Positions 1 to 9,140 of a DNA stretch of 64,000 nt are shown here, piece by piece. The position numbers and the translations under genes are program-made. Position 1 is the stretch's first letter. Every line of letters begins with the position of its first letter. The notes beneath the pieces are model-generated. The model saw only the letters and a list, made by a program, of their open reading frames with translations, did no database searches and was not told the origin of the DNA. Source of the DNA: Pseudomonas petrae (GTDB lineage Bacteria > Pseudomonadota > Gammaproteobacteria > Pseudomonadales > Pseudomonadaceae). The stretch spans positions 1-64,000 of the forward strand of contig NZ_JAKJXE010000006.1 in assembly GCF_021728295.1 (NCBI RefSeq), given 5' to 3'.

Positions 1-119
1 CGAGGGGCGTCAACACCTAATTTGAACTTTCAGTGAAAAAGGTAAAACTTTAAGGAAATCCTGTAGTTGCTTCTGTTTATATAGACCTTGGCTATACACA
101 CCTGAAGAAGCATCAGCCT
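1..119. other. Window edge, no gene seen
   Basis: This short AT-rich stretch lies downstream of the CoA-transferase gene. No coding frame, RNA gene or convincing terminator was recognised in it. Confidence 0.4.
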
Positions 120-1340
120 TCAAAGTACACCCGCCTCACGCAGCATCATCACCTCGGCGTCTGATAAGCCCAATACACCGGTAAGAACCTCCAACGTGTG
201 CTCCCCCAACAACGGCGGCCCTCGCCGGTATTCAACAGGCGTCGCTGACAAGCGGATCGGACTGGCGACCTGAGGGACAGTACCGCCCAATGCATGTGGT
301 AAATCCACCTGCAAACCGCGGAACTGCACCTGTGGGTCTGCGAATACCTGGGCGACATCATTGATAGGCCCACACGGAACGCCCGCCCCCTCTAACGCCG
401 TGACCCATTCAGCCGTCGTCTTGAAGACGGTGGCCTGCCGGATCAGCGGAATCAGCTCGGCACGATGCGCCACGCGCTGTGTATTACTCGCGAACCGCGG
501 ATCGCTCGCCCACTGCGGTTGCCCGGCCACTTCTGCGAATTTGCGGAACTGGTTGTCGTTCCCCACCGTGAGAATGAAATCGCCATCGGCAGTGGGGAAA
601 TCCTGGTAGGGCACGATATTAGGGTGAGCATTACCCAGTCGCCTTGGGGACACGCCCGTCGTCAGGTAATTCATCGCCTGATTCGCCAGGCACGCTACCT
701 GCACATCCAGCAGCGCCATATCGATGTGCTGACCAGCCCCTCCCTGATCACGATGCGCCAGAGCAGCGAGAATCGCAGAAGTCGAATACAGCCCTGTCAG
801 AATATCCGTCAGCGCTACACCGACCTTAACCGGTCCCGCGCCATCTTCCCCCTCGGGACGACCGGTAAGGCTCATTAGCCCGCCGAGCCCCTGGATCATG
901 AAGTCGTAACCTGCTCGCTTGGCGTAAGGCCCCGTCTGACCGAACCCTGTAATAGAGCAATAGATGAGCCTGGGGTTTTCCACCTGCAGGGATTCGTAAT
1001 CCAGTCCGTAGGCCTTCAGCCCGCCAACCTTGAAGTTCTCGATGACGATATCGGACTTCGCCGCCAACTCCCGAACCAGCCTCTGCCCTTCAGGCTGAGT
1101 GAAGTCTATGGTGACGGACTGTTTGTTACGGTTGGCAGACAGGTAGTAGGCAGCTTCGGACGTGTTTTCTCCGCGCGGATCCTTCAGAAAGGGCGGCCCC
1201 CAGGCGCGCGTGTCGTCGCCATTGCCCGGTCGCTCGATCTTGATCACCTCCGCACCCAGATCAGCCAGAATCTGCCCTGCCCACGGGCCTGCGAGCACCC
1301 GAGACAAGTCCAGCACACGCAAATGCGATAGCGCGCCCAT
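120..1340 (-). CDS. CaiB/BaiF family (class III) CoA-transferase, probably glutarate/succinate-type
   Basis: The 406-residue protein is a family III CoA-transferase, which moves CoA between carboxylic acids through an aspartyl-CoA intermediate. The N-terminal Rossmann-like part (LRVLDLSRVLAGPW, residues 7-20) and the block ALTDILTGLYS near residue 179, whose Asp aligns with the family catalytic Asp, support this. The open frame extends 54 codons further upstream, but those codons run back into gcdH; MGALSHLRVLDLS is the normal family start and lies 10 bases after the gcdH stop. Being cotranscribed behind gcdH suggests that it activates glutarate (for example succinyl-CoA:glutarate CoA transfer) and feeds GcdH. 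The exact substrate is inferred from context only. Confidence 0.9.
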   Translation of the reverse strand: MGALSHLRVLDLSRVLAGPWAGQILADLGAEVIKIERPGNGDDTRAWGPPFLKDPRGENTSEAAYYLSANRNKQSVTIDFTQPEGQRLVRELAAKSDIVIENFKVGGLKAYGLDYESLQVENPRLIYCSITGFGQTGPYAKRAGYDFMIQGLGGLMSLTGRPEGEDGAGPVKVGVALTDILTGLYSTSAILAALAHRDQGGAGQHIDMALLDVQVACLANQAMNYLTTGVSPRRLGNAHPNIVPYQDFPTADGDFILTVGNDNQFRKFAEVAGQPQWASDPRFASNTQRVAHRAELIPLIRQATVFKTTAEWVTALEGAGVPCGPINDVAQVFADPQVQFRGLQVDLPHALGGTVPQVASPIRLSATPVEYRRGPPLLGEHTLEVLTGVLGLSDAEVMMLREAGVL

Positions 1341-1350
1341 GGCGGACCCC

Positions 1351-2532
1351 TTAATAGAAGGCCTGGATGCCGGTTTGCGCGCGACCCAGGATGAGCGCAT
1401 GGACGTCATGAGTACCTTCGTAGGTATTGACCACCTCCAGGTTGACCAGATGCCTGGCGATACCGAACTCATCAGAGATGCCGTTACCACCCAGCATGTC
1501 ACGCGCCATACGCGCGATGTCCAGGGACTTGCCGCAGGAATTGCGTTTCATGATGGAGGTGATTTCGACCGCTGCGGTGCCCTCGTCTTTCATCCGGCCA
1601 AGACGCAGGCAGCCTTGAAGCGCCAGCGTGATCTCGGTCTGCATGTCAGCGAGCTTTTTCTGGATCAGCTGATTAGCTGCGAGCGGACGGCCGAACTGTT
1701 GACGGTCCAGCGTGTATTGACGCGCGGTGTGCCAGCAAAACTCGGCAGCCCCCAAGGCGCCCCAAGAGATGCCGTAGCGGGCGGAGTTCAGGCACGTGAA
1801 AGGCCCTTTGAGACCTCGGACGTCCGGGAAGATGTTCTCTTCCGGCACAAACACGTTGTCCATCACGATCTCGCCGGTGATCGAAGCGCGAAGGCCGACC
1901 TTGCCGTGAATCGCCGGAGCAGTCAGGCCTTGCCAGCCTTTTTCCAGCACGAAGCCGCGGATGTCCCCAGCGTCATCTTTGCCCCAGACAACAAAGACGT
2001 CGGCGATCGGGCTGTTGGTGATCCACATCTTGCTGCCGGTCAGACGATAGCCGCCTTCGACGCTCCGCGCACGGGTGATCATCGCCCCCGGATCCGAACC
2101 ATGATTGGGTTCGGTAAGACCGAAGCAACCAATCCATTCACCGGACGCGAGTTTTGGCAGGTACTTCTGCTTTTGCGCTTCGGTGCCGAATTCGTTGATA
2201 GGCACCATGACCAGAGAGGACTGCACGCTCATCATCGAGCGATAACCGGAATCGACGCGCTCGACTTCGCGAGCGATCAAGCCGTAACACACATAGTTCA
2301 GGCCGCTACCGCCGTACTGCTCCGGGATCGTAGCGCCGAGGAGTCCTATCTCACCCATCTCGCGGAAGATGGCCGGATCCGTCTTTTCATGCCGGAAGGC
2401 CTCAAGCACGCGCGGCGCCAGCTTGTCCCTGGCGAACTGCTCGGCGCTGTCGCGGACCATGCGCTCTTCTTCGGTGAGCTGCTGATCCAGCAACAGGGGG
2501 TCGATCCAACTGAAACTTGCCTTGCCGCTCAT
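1351..2532 (-). CDS. gcdH: Glutaryl-CoA dehydrogenase
   Basis: A 393-residue acyl-CoA dehydrogenase family flavoprotein. It oxidatively decarboxylates glutaryl-CoA to crotonyl-CoA in the degradation of lysine, hydroxylysine, tryptophan and glutarate. Supporting features are the family length, the FAD/substrate blocks [15 protein letters not shown] and [14 protein letters not shown], and the catalytic Glu in NTYEGTH (about residue 372). The ATG start is preceded by GGAGAG on the minus strand. It is the first gene of a two-gene operon with the CoA-transferase and diverges from the LysR gene gcdR, the usual Pseudomonas arrangement. Confidence 0.96.
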   Translation of the reverse strand: MSGKASFSWIDPLLLDQQLTEEERMVRDSAEQFARDKLAPRVLEAFRHEKTDPAIFREMGEIGLLGATIPEQYGGSGLNYVCYGLIAREVERVDSGYRSMMSVQSSLVMVPINEFGTEAQKQKYLPKLASGEWIGCFGLTEPNHGSDPGAMITRARSVEGGYRLTGSKMWITNSPIADVFVVWGKDDAGDIRGFVLEKGWQGLTAPAIHGKVGLRASITGEIVMDNVFVPEENIFPDVRGLKGPFTCLNSARYGISWGALGAAEFCWHTARQYTLDRQQFGRPLAANQLIQKKLADMQTEITLALQGCLRLGRMKDEGTAAVEITSIMKRNSCGKSLDIARMARDMLGGNGISDEFGIARHLVNLEVVNTYEGTHDVHALILGRAQTGIQAFY

Positions 2533-2622
2533 GATTCTCTCCTCACCAAATGCGCTTCCGGACCTGCCGGAAAAGTAATGGAGCGAGCCTAGGCCTGAAC
2601 CCTTAACGGAGCAAACGACGAT

Positions 2623-2642
2623 TTAGCATCATCTTGTGCTAA
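2623..2642. promoter_or_regulatory. Inverted repeat in gcdH-gcdR divergent promoter, candidate GcdR operator
   Basis: TTAGCA and TGCTAA form a perfect 6+6 inverted repeat with an 8-base spacer. The repeat lies in the 172-base gap between the divergent gcdH and gcdR starts, about 60 bases upstream of the LysR gene. LysR-type regulators commonly bind such dyads in divergent promoters and control both themselves and the neighbour. Assigning it to GcdR is inference. Confidence 0.5.
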
Positions 2643-2704
2643 TTTCTCACTCCGAAACACGCCAGGCAGCAGTCGGCCTACCCTTCTAAGTGAGGCAAAG
2701 GTAC

Positions 2705-3601
2705 ATGCGTCGTAAAATCCCAAGCACCGCTGCGCTGGTGAGCTTCGAGGCAGCCGCGCGGCACGAGAGCTTCACCAAGGCGGCCGAGGAGCTTTCCCTG
2801 ACCCAGAGCGCAATCTGCCGACAAATCGCGAGCCTGGAAGAGTTCTTGAATGTCGGCCTGTTCCGACGTTCGCGACGGGGTGTGAAGCTTACTGAGGCTG
2901 GCCTTTCCTACAGCCGGCGCATCGCAACGCAACTCGACGCCGTTGAACGCGACACGCTGTCGGTGATGGGTCATCAGGGCGTCAATGTGATCGAACTCGC
3001 GGTAGTGCCTACGTTCGGCACGCAATGGCTACTTCCGCGCCTGAAGGATTTTCAGAAAAAACACCCTGATGTCACCATCAACTTGACCAACCGCACGCGG
3101 CCCTTTTTGTTCGCGGATACCGAATTCGACGCGGCGATCTACTTTGGCGATGGTGATTGGTCCGGTACCGAATCCCACAGACTGATGGGCGAAAACCCGA
3201 TGCCGGTCTGCAGCCCCGCGCTGCTTGGGGCACGGCACAGCATCAGCGCTCAAGAACTGGCCGAGATGCCGCTGCTCCAACAGACCACTCGGCCCTACGC
3301 CTGGCGGCAATGGTTCAACTCGCTGGACATGGGCGTGGCCCGCGACATGACAGGTCCGCGTTACGAACTATTCTCTATGCTCGCGCAGGCAGCCATGCAC
3401 GACATGGGCGTCGCGCTGATCCCGCCATTTCTTATTCAGCATGAACTGGCCGAAAAGCGCCTGGTGATTGCCAACCCGCACCAGCTCTCGAGCACAAAGG
3501 CGTATTACCTGATGATTCCGGAGCGCAAAACGGAATCGGCATCGCTGAAGGCATTTCGCGACTGGCTGATACAGCAGGCCGGCACCTACTCCCTGCCTTG
3601 A
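2705..3601 (+). CDS. gcdR: LysR-type regulator of glutarate catabolism (GcdR-like)
   Basis: A 298-residue LysR-family activator. The N-terminal winged helix-turn-helix (ALVSFEAAARHESFTKAAEEL, then LSLTQSAICRQIASLE) covers about residues 8-60 and the periplasmic-binding-like effector domain follows from about residue 90. The ATG at 2705 was chosen over an in-frame GTG at 2690 because a GAGG ribosome-binding sequence sits at normal distance before the ATG. It is divergent from gcdH and the CoA-transferase, so it most likely activates them in response to glutarate or glutaryl-CoA. That role rests on position and on the known Pseudomonas gcdR-gcdH pair. Confidence 0.9.
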   Translation: MRRKIPSTAALVSFEAAARHESFTKAAEELSLTQSAICRQIASLEEFLNVGLFRRSRRGVKLTEAGLSYSRRIATQLDAVERDTLSVMGHQGVNVIELAVVPTFGTQWLLPRLKDFQKKHPDVTINLTNRTRPFLFADTEFDAAIYFGDGDWSGTESHRLMGENPMPVCSPALLGARHSISAQELAEMPLLQQTTRPYAWRQWFNSLDMGVARDMTGPRYELFSMLAQAAMHDMGVALIPPFLIQHELAEKRLVIANPHQLSSTKAYYLMIPERKTESASLKAFRDWLIQQAGTYSLP

Positions 3602-4026
3602 ATGCTGATTCGCACACTACGTTTCCATGTAGTACGGATTTTTAAAAACCTACATATATCTTGATTTGTCGCATCTGTGACACACCGTTCTTCTTAGACC
3701 TGAACACCCCAATAGTCATACAAATAGCGTCCTGCAGCCTGATTCCATGTCATTTTTAGAACTCTTGCATCAGGATGCCGGCGAGAACCTAAAATCCTTA
3801 AAAAACCATATGGATCAAGCTCTTGAGCGATCTAGTGCGTCAACCGGTCACGGGGTGACTTGTAGTACATTTTTCGTTCAGTTACAGAAACCCTTGAAGC
3901 CCCTCTGTATCCCCTGCAAAATGCCGCGCCCGGCTGTTTTAACGGGCGTAGTGATCGCAATCCCAGCCCTCGGGCCGTAGCGCGCTGGCCTAATTAAAGA
4001 CAATAAGATCACGCAGGAGATTTGAC
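3602..4026. other. 425-base intergenic region, promoter of pntAA expected, no gene recognised
   Basis: The stretch is relatively AT-rich. A 77-codon open frame at 3747-3980 has no ribosome-binding site and no recognisable features, so it is not called. The end of the region carries CAGGAGA just before the GTG start of pntAA, and it must contain the pnt promoter, but no clear -35/-10 pair could be assigned. Confidence 0.4.
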
Positions 4027-5148
4027 GTGCACATTGGAGTCCCCCTCGAAACCCAGCTTGGTGAAACCCGGGTCGCCGCCACTCCCGAGACCATCAAAAA
4101 GCTCATCGCCCAAGGCCACACGGTGACTGTCCAAAACGGCGCGGGCATTGCGGCGAGCGTGACCGACAGTGCTTATGAGGCAGCAGGCGCATTGATCGGG
4201 AGCGCCGTCGATGCGTTTGGTGCCGGGCTTATCCTCAAAGTTTCGGCTCCCAGTGACGCCGAGCTCCCGCTGATCAAAAACGGCGCAGTGGTTGTCGGGA
4301 TGCTCAACCCTTTCAATAGCGACATGATCGCCAAGCTGGCCGAACGCGGGATCACTGCCTTTGCCCTCGAAGCTGCGCCACGCACATCCCGAGCGCAAAG
4401 CCTCGACGTGCTGTCTTCCCAGGCCAACATCGCCGGCTATAAGGCTGTGCTGTTGGCGGCGCATCACTACCCGCGCTTCATGCCCATGCTGATGACGGCG
4501 GCCGGTACGGTGAAAGCAGCGCGCGTGCTGATTCTCGGAGCGGGCGTTGCGGGGCTGCAGGCCATCGCCACTGCCAAACGTCTGGGCGCGGTCATTGAGG
4601 CTTCGGATGTACGTCCGGCCGTTAAGGAACAGATCGAGTCGCTAGGGGCCAAGTTCGTTGACGTGCCCTACGAGACTGACGAGGAGCGCGAGGCTGCCGT
4701 GGGCGTCGGTGGTTACGCCCGCCCGATGCCGGCCAGCTGGATGCAGCGTCAGGCAGTGGCCGTTCATGAGCGCGCCAGGCAGGCGGACATCGTGATTACC
4801 ACGGCGCTGATCCCCGGTCGCAAAGCGCCGGTGCTGTTGAGCGCTGAAACAGTCGCGCAGATGAAGCCCGGTTCGGTGGTGATCGATCTGGCTGCAGCGC
4901 AGGGCGGCAACTGCCCGCTGACGGTGGCCGACCAAGTGGTGGTCGAGCACGGCGTGACCATCGTCGGCCACACGAATCTGCCCGCCATGGTCGCGGCGGA
5001 TGCGTCTGCTCTGTATGCCCGCAATCTGCTGGACTTCATGAAGCTGCTCTTCACCCCCGAAGGACAGTTCCAGATCAACCTCGAAGACGACATCGTTGCC
5101 GCGTGCCTTATGTGCCGCGATGGCCAAGTCATCCGCAAGAACGGCTGA
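4027..5148 (+). CDS. pntAA: NAD(P) transhydrogenase subunit alpha 1 (NAD(H)-binding domain I)
   Basis: A 373-residue soluble subunit of the proton-translocating nicotinamide nucleotide transhydrogenase. This domain binds NAD(H) and passes hydride to the NADP-binding domain of PntB. It resembles alanine dehydrogenase: the N-terminal half begins [20 protein letters not shown], and a Rossmann fold with GAGVAGLQA lies near residues 168-180. The alpha subunit is split, with the membrane part encoded by the next gene (pntAB), as in Rhodospirillum and other pseudomonads. The start is GTG with AGGAG seven bases upstream. It heads a three-gene operon, with pntAB 11 bases downstream. Confidence 0.97.
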   Translation: MHIGVPLETQLGETRVAATPETIKKLIAQGHTVTVQNGAGIAASVTDSAYEAAGALIGSAVDAFGAGLILKVSAPSDAELPLIKNGAVVVGMLNPFNSDMIAKLAERGITAFALEAAPRTSRAQSLDVLSSQANIAGYKAVLLAAHHYPRFMPMLMTAAGTVKAARVLILGAGVAGLQAIATAKRLGAVIEASDVRPAVKEQIESLGAKFVDVPYETDEEREAAVGVGGYARPMPASWMQRQAVAVHERARQADIVITTALIPGRKAPVLLSAETVAQMKPGSVVIDLAAAQGGNCPLTVADQVVVEHGVTIVGHTNLPAMVAADASALYARNLLDFMKLLFTPEGQFQINLEDDIVAACLMCRDGQVIRKNG

Positions 5149-5159
5149 GGATAAAAATA

Positions 5160-5480
5160 ATGGAAGAGTTCATCTCACCCGGTATCTACAACCTGATCAT
5201 TTTCGTGCTGGCCATTTACGTCGGCTACCACGTGGTCTGGAACGTGACGCCTGCGCTGCACACGCCGCTGATGGCAGTCACGAATGCCATCTCGGCCATT
5301 GTCATCGTTGGCGCCATGCTTGCCGCAGCGTTGACAGTGACACCACTGGGCAAAACCATGGGCACCCTGGCCGTCGCGCTGGCTGCCGTTAACGTCTTCG
5401 GCGGTTTTCTGGTCACCCGGCGGATGCTGGAGATGTTCAAAAAGAAAGCGCCCAAGGCAAAAGACGAGGTGGCCAAGTAA
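5160..5480 (+). CDS. pntAB: NAD(P) transhydrogenase subunit alpha 2 (membrane part)
   Basis: A 106-residue membrane protein carrying the C-terminal transmembrane helices of the split transhydrogenase alpha subunit. Three hydrophobic segments are visible (about residues 9-30, 38-58 and 62-85), followed by a charged Lys-rich tail. The open frame extends 19 codons upstream into pntAA, but [12 protein letters not shown] is the conserved beginning. With PntB it forms the proton channel in the inner membrane. The stop overlaps the pntB start by one base, so the two are translationally coupled. Confidence 0.95.
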   Translation: MEEFISPGIYNLIIFVLAIYVGYHVVWNVTPALHTPLMAVTNAISAIVIVGAMLAAALTVTPLGKTMGTLAVALAAVNVFGGFLVTRRMLEMFKKKAPKAKDEVAK

Positions 5481-6925
5481 TGAGCATGAACCTCGTCACC
5501 TTGCTGTACCTCGTCTCTGCGATCTGCTTTATCCAAGCGTTGAAGGGCTTGTCTCACCCAACCACATCGCGTCGAGGCAACCTGTTCGGCATGCTCGGCA
5601 TGGGCCTGGCTGTTCTGACTACGGTCGGACTGGTATTCAAACTGGCCGCGTTGTCCACCGACGGTGCCAGCGCAGGCATTGGCTATATCCTTATCGGTTT
5701 GCTGGTCGGCGGCACTGCCGGTTCGATCATGGCCAAGCGCGTCGAAATGACCAAGATGCCGGAGTTAGTCGCCTTCATGCACAGCATGATTGGTCTGGCA
5801 GCCGTGTTCATCGCCATCGCTGCAGTGGTCGAGCCACAGTCGCTGGGCATCGTTCACCACTTGGGCGATCCGATTCCTGCGGGCAACCGTCTGGAGCTGT
5901 TTCTTGGCGCGGCGATCGGGGCGATTACGTTCTCCGGTTCGGTCATCGCCTTCGGCAAGCTGTCGGGCAAATACAAATTCCGCCTGTTCCAGGGCGCACC
6001 GGTGCAGTTTGCCGGTCAGCACAAGCTCAATCTGATTCTGGGTCTGGCGACGCTACTGTTCGGCATCACGTTCATGCTGACGGGTAGCCTGTTCGCGTTC
6101 AGCATCATGCTGATCCTGGCGTTCGTGATTGGCGTGCTGCTGATTATCCCGATTGGTGGCGCGGACATGCCGGTCGTGGTGTCGATGCTGAACAGTTATT
6201 CAGGCTGGGCAGCGGCGGGTATTGGCTTCTCGCTGAACAACTCGATGCTGATCATTGCCGGTTCCCTGGTCGGCTCTTCCGGCGCGATTCTGTCGTACAT
6301 CATGTGCAAGGCGATGAACCGCTCGTTCTTCAACGTGATCGGCGGCGGCTTCGGTGGCGCAGTGGATGCCGGTGCTGCGAGCGGCACCAAGGAAGCCCGT
6401 CCGGTCAAATCGGGATCGGCTGACGACGCGACCTTCCTGCTGACCAACGCTGATACCGTGATCATCGTTCCGGGCTACGGGCTGGCGGTTGCTCGCGCGC
6501 AGCACGCGCTAAAAGAGCTGACCGAAAAGCTGACCCACGCAGGCGTTACGGTGAAGTACGCGATCCACCCGGTGGCCGGCCGGATGCCGGGGCACATGAA
6601 CGTGCTGCTGGCGGAGGCCGAGGTCCCTTACGATCAGGTGTTCGAGATGGAGGACATCAACTCCGAGTTCGGTCAGGCGGACGTCGTCCTGGTGCTTGGC
6701 GCCAATGATGTGGTCAATCCGGCGGCCAAGAATGATCCCAAGTCGCCGATTGCCGGCATGCCGATCCTCGAGGCGTACAAGGCCAAGACCATCATCGTCA
6801 ACAAGCGCTCCATGGCCAGCGGCTACGCGGGCCTGGATAACGAGCTGTTCTATCTGGACAAAACCATGATGGTCTTTGGTGACGCCAAAAAGGTCATCGA
6901 GGACATGGTCAAAGCGATCGAATAA
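5480..6925 (+). CDS. pntB: NAD(P) transhydrogenase subunit beta
   Basis: The 481-residue beta subunit has an N-terminal membrane half with about eight or nine helices (residues about 5-265) and a C-terminal NADP(H)-binding domain III beginning near residue 305 (IIVPGYGLAVARAQH). The complex uses the proton motive force to reduce NADP+ with NADH. Length and domain order are normal. It is the last gene of the pnt operon and is followed by a strong intrinsic terminator. Confidence 0.97.
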   Translation: MSMNLVTLLYLVSAICFIQALKGLSHPTTSRRGNLFGMLGMGLAVLTTVGLVFKLAALSTDGASAGIGYILIGLLVGGTAGSIMAKRVEMTKMPELVAFMHSMIGLAAVFIAIAAVVEPQSLGIVHHLGDPIPAGNRLELFLGAAIGAITFSGSVIAFGKLSGKYKFRLFQGAPVQFAGQHKLNLILGLATLLFGITFMLTGSLFAFSIMLILAFVIGVLLIIPIGGADMPVVVSMLNSYSGWAAAGIGFSLNNSMLIIAGSLVGSSGAILSYIMCKAMNRSFFNVIGGGFGGAVDAGAASGTKEARPVKSGSADDATFLLTNADTVIIVPGYGLAVARAQHALKELTEKLTHAGVTVKYAIHPVAGRMPGHMNVLLAEAEVPYDQVFEMEDINSEFGQADVVLVLGANDVVNPAAKNDPKSPIAGMPILEAYKAKTIIVNKRSMASGYAGLDNELFYLDKTMMVFGDAKKVIEDMVKAIE

Positions 6926-6947
6926 CCGCTGCAACCCGCGATAAAAC

Positions 6948-6981
6948 AACCCTCGGCGCAGGTCATGGCCGAGGGTTTTTT
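6948..6981 (+). terminator. Rho-independent terminator of the pnt operon
   Basis: A perfect 8-bp stem CCCTCGGC/GCCGAGGG with a 10-base loop is followed by six T residues. It starts about 25 bases after the pntB stop codon. Confidence 0.9.
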
Positions 6982-7011
6982 ACAGCCCGGGTAAAAGTGT
7001 TTCTCGCGCAG

Positions 7012-7029
7012 AGGCTCTAATTAGAGCCT
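7012..7029. repeat. Perfect 18-bp palindrome upstream of the CoA-transferase gene
   Basis: AGGCTCTAATTAGAGCCT is fully self-complementary with no loop. It lies between the pnt terminator and the next gene, about 83 bases before that gene's start. The lack of a loop argues for a protein-binding dyad rather than a terminator. No regulator gene is adjacent. Confidence 0.5.
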
Positions 7030-7111
7030 TTATTGCGACCTTGGTAGCGGGACGAACAAACTTCAAATCTCTAGACTTCGCTCACGCATCTTTGTCATGA
7101 GATTAAACAAC

Positions 7112-8605
7112 ATGCACCGTGAACGAATCCGTCTGCCCTCGCTGATGAGCAAGATAATGAGCGCGACCGACGCCGCTTCCTTGATCAAGGACGGCATGAC
7201 CGTCGGCATGAGCGGCTTCACCCGCGCTGGCGAAGCCAAAGCCGTACCCCGGGCGTTGGCTGAACGGGCCAAGACAGTTCCGCTGAAGATCAGCCTGATG
7301 ACGGGGGCCAGCCTGGGCAACGATCTGGACAAGCAACTGACCGAAGCGGGCGTACTCTCCCGTCGCATGCCTTTTCAGGTCGACAGCACCCTGCGCAAGG
7401 CCATCAACGACGGCAGCGTCATGTTTATTGACCAGCATCTGTCCGACACCGTCGAGCAACTGCGCAATCGCCAGATCAAGGCCGTGGATATCGCCGTGAT
7501 TGAATGTGTGGCGATCACCGAAGAAGGCCACCTGGTGCTCAGCACGTCAGTTGGCAACTCGGCGAGCTTCGCCATTCTTGCCGAACACGTGATCATCGAG
7601 ATCAACCTCGCCCAGCCCTTGGAGCTCGAAGGGCTGCACGACATCTATATACCTACATACAGGCCGACGCGCCTGCCGATCCCGGTGCTGAAGACGGACA
7701 CCCGAATTGGTAGTCAAGCCGTGAAGATAGATCCGGCCAAAATCGTCGGCATCGTGATCAGCAATCAACCCGACTCGCCGTCGACGGTATTGCCGGCAGA
7801 CAACGACACCCAAGCCATCGCAGGGCATCTGGTCGAGTTCTTCAAGAACGAAGTGCGGCTGAACCGCCTGACCAATCAGCTTATGCCGCTGCAGGCAGGG
7901 GTAGGCACGATCGCCAATGCCGTCATGACAGGGCTGATCGATTCACCCTTTCACGGCATGACCATGTATTCGGAAGTGCTGCAGGATTCGACGTTCGATC
8001 TGTTCGAGGCAGGCAAACTGGACTTTGCTTCGGGCTGCTCCATGACGCTGTCCGAACGCAAGCACGCCGCGGTCTATGACAACCTCGAGCAGTACAGATC
8101 CAGACTGTTATTGCGGCCTCAGGAAATCTCGAACCATCCGGAGGTCGTCCGCCGCCTGGGCATCATCGGTATCAACACCGCTTTGGAGTTCGACCTGTAC
8201 GGGAACGTCAACTCCACTCACGTAGGTGGCACGCGGATGATGAACGGGATAGGTGGTTCGGGAGATTTCGCGCGTAACGCCCATCTCGCCATTTTCGTGA
8301 CCAAGTCCATTGCCAAAGCCGGGGCGATCTCAAGCGTGGTGCCCATGGTCAGCCATGTGGACCACACCGAACACGACGTGGACATCCTGGTGACAGAGAT
8401 CGGACTGGCAGACCTGCGAGGCCTGGCACCCCGCGAACGAGCCCGGGTCATCATCGACAACTGTGTGCACCCGGCCTATCGCGAGGCGCTGAATGACTAC
8501 TTCCTCCGCGCCTGCGCGATTGGCGGTCACACTCCGCATGTTCTGCGGGATGCACTCAGTTGGCACCTGAACCTGGAAGAAACCGGCCGCATGTTGGCAA
8601 TCTGA
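7112..8605 (+). CDS. Acetyl-CoA hydrolase/transferase family protein (probable succinate:acetyl-CoA-type CoA-transferase)
   Basis: A 497-residue class I CoA-transferase of the acetyl-CoA hydrolase/transferase family (Ach1/Cat1/AarC-like), which exchanges CoA between acetyl-CoA, succinate and related short acids through a glutamyl-CoA intermediate. Visible features are the N-terminal MTVGMSGFTRAGEAKAVP block and the C-terminal FDLYGNVNSTHVGGTRMM block with the family GNxxST motif near residue 368. The in-frame ATG at 7097 is possible, but MHRERIRLPS matches the normal family length; neither start has a strong ribosome-binding site. It stands alone between two hairpins, so it is probably monocistronic. 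Substrates cannot be fixed from sequence. Confidence 0.93.
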   Translation: MHRERIRLPSLMSKIMSATDAASLIKDGMTVGMSGFTRAGEAKAVPRALAERAKTVPLKISLMTGASLGNDLDKQLTEAGVLSRRMPFQVDSTLRKAINDGSVMFIDQHLSDTVEQLRNRQIKAVDIAVIECVAITEEGHLVLSTSVGNSASFAILAEHVIIEINLAQPLELEGLHDIYIPTYRPTRLPIPVLKTDTRIGSQAVKIDPAKIVGIVISNQPDSPSTVLPADNDTQAIAGHLVEFFKNEVRLNRLTNQLMPLQAGVGTIANAVMTGLIDSPFHGMTMYSEVLQDSTFDLFEAGKLDFASGCSMTLSERKHAAVYDNLEQYRSRLLLRPQEISNHPEVVRRLGIIGINTALEFDLYGNVNSTHVGGTRMMNGIGGSGDFARNAHLAIFVTKSIAKAGAISSVVPMVSHVDHTEHDVDILVTEIGLADLRGLAPRERARVIIDNCVHPAYREALNDYFLRACAIGGHTPHVLRDALSWHLNLEETGRMLAI

Positions 8606-8620
8606 AAATACAGTTTGAGA

Positions 8621-8644
8621 GTGGCGACGACCTTTCGTCGCCAC
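8621..8644 (+). terminator. Perfect 10-bp hairpin after the CoA-transferase gene
   Basis: GTGGCGACGA and TCGTCGCCAC pair perfectly around a CCTT loop, 16 bases after the stop codon. No T-run follows, so it may be a terminator of reduced efficiency or a 3' RNA-protecting hairpin. Confidence 0.55.
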
Positions 8645-8676
8645 AGTTCGCAGACTGAGCCCAAATCCTGCAAAAA

Positions 8677-8690
8677 CTGTACTGCTGTAC
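8677..8690 (+). promoter_or_regulatory. Tandem CTGTAC direct repeat, candidate regulator site
   Basis: CTGTAC occurs twice with an 8-base period (8677-8682 and 8685-8690). An inverted copy is at 8764-8769 and another GTACAG at 9274-9279, upstream of the DUF2388 gene. Sites of this look are bound by MocR/GntR-type regulators in some bacteria, but no such gene is in this window. The assignment is tentative. Confidence 0.35.
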
Positions 8691-8924
8691 GGGTTACTGC
8701 GCCCAGGCAAAACCGGAAATCATCCGTACAAGCATCGAAAAAGCACGCTTATGGTGCGGACCCGTACAGTTGCCCCACTTCCGAACAAAACAGTGTGGTT
8801 TAACAGTTAACTGGAGCAGCACAATACAAATGAACTGTGTCTAGAGAGAAAAGGACAATGAGAGGAATATTGTCACCAATCAAGTCACTCTCTAATCCCG
8901 CCACAAGCGGAAGGAAGAAGCATC

Positions 8925-9140
8925 ATGGAACGCACCGTCAGTTCCGAACTGTTCTACGAAGACACCGCAAAAACCGCACAAGCCTCCCTGCCGCTGCGCA
9001 TGTTTGCCAACCTGATGCTTTGGCAGCGTCGTCTGTCCAGCCGCCATCAACTGGCTCGTCTGGATGCACGCTTGCTGGCTGACGCCGGTATCAGCGAATC
9101 CCAGCGTTACGAAGAGCTGAGCAAGCCGTTCTGGCGCTAG
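8925..9140 (+). CDS. DUF1127 domain-containing small protein
   Basis: A 71-residue protein with a C-terminal DUF1127 domain: the WQRRLSSRHQLARLDARLLAD stretch leads into AGISESQRYEELSKPFW. Short Arg-rich DUF1127 proteins in proteobacteria have been linked to RNA-level or metabolic regulation, but the role of this one is unknown. The ATG is preceded by GGAAGGAAG at good distance. A strong terminator follows, so it is monocistronic. The upstream gap carries repeated CTGTAC motifs that may control it. Confidence 0.88.
   Translation: MERTVSSELFYEDTAKTAQASLPLRMFANLMLWQRRLSSRHQLARLDARLLADAGISESQRYEELSKPFWR

Larger units (their letters stand above)
8606..8924. other. 319-base intergenic region with hairpin and repeated CTGTAC motifs
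   Basis: The region holds a perfect hairpin just after the CoA-transferase stop and, further on, CTGTAC at 8677-8682 and 8685-8690 and its complement GTACAG at 8764-8769. A short open frame starting at 8837 overlaps the DUF1127 gene in another frame and is not called. The promoter of the DUF1127 gene is expected here. Confidence 0.5.

Noticed and set aside
1162..2592. Long plus-strand open frame (476 codons) opposite the CoA-transferase and gcdH
   Set aside because: It is a shadow of the two minus-strand genes, favoured by high GC; its sequence has no family features.
3747..3980. 77-codon open frame between gcdR and pntAA
   Set aside because: No ribosome-binding site, no domain, and atypical composition.
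8837..9082. 81-codon open frame overlapping the DUF1127 gene
   Set aside because: It is in a different frame; the DUF1127 frame has the domain and a better ribosome-binding site.
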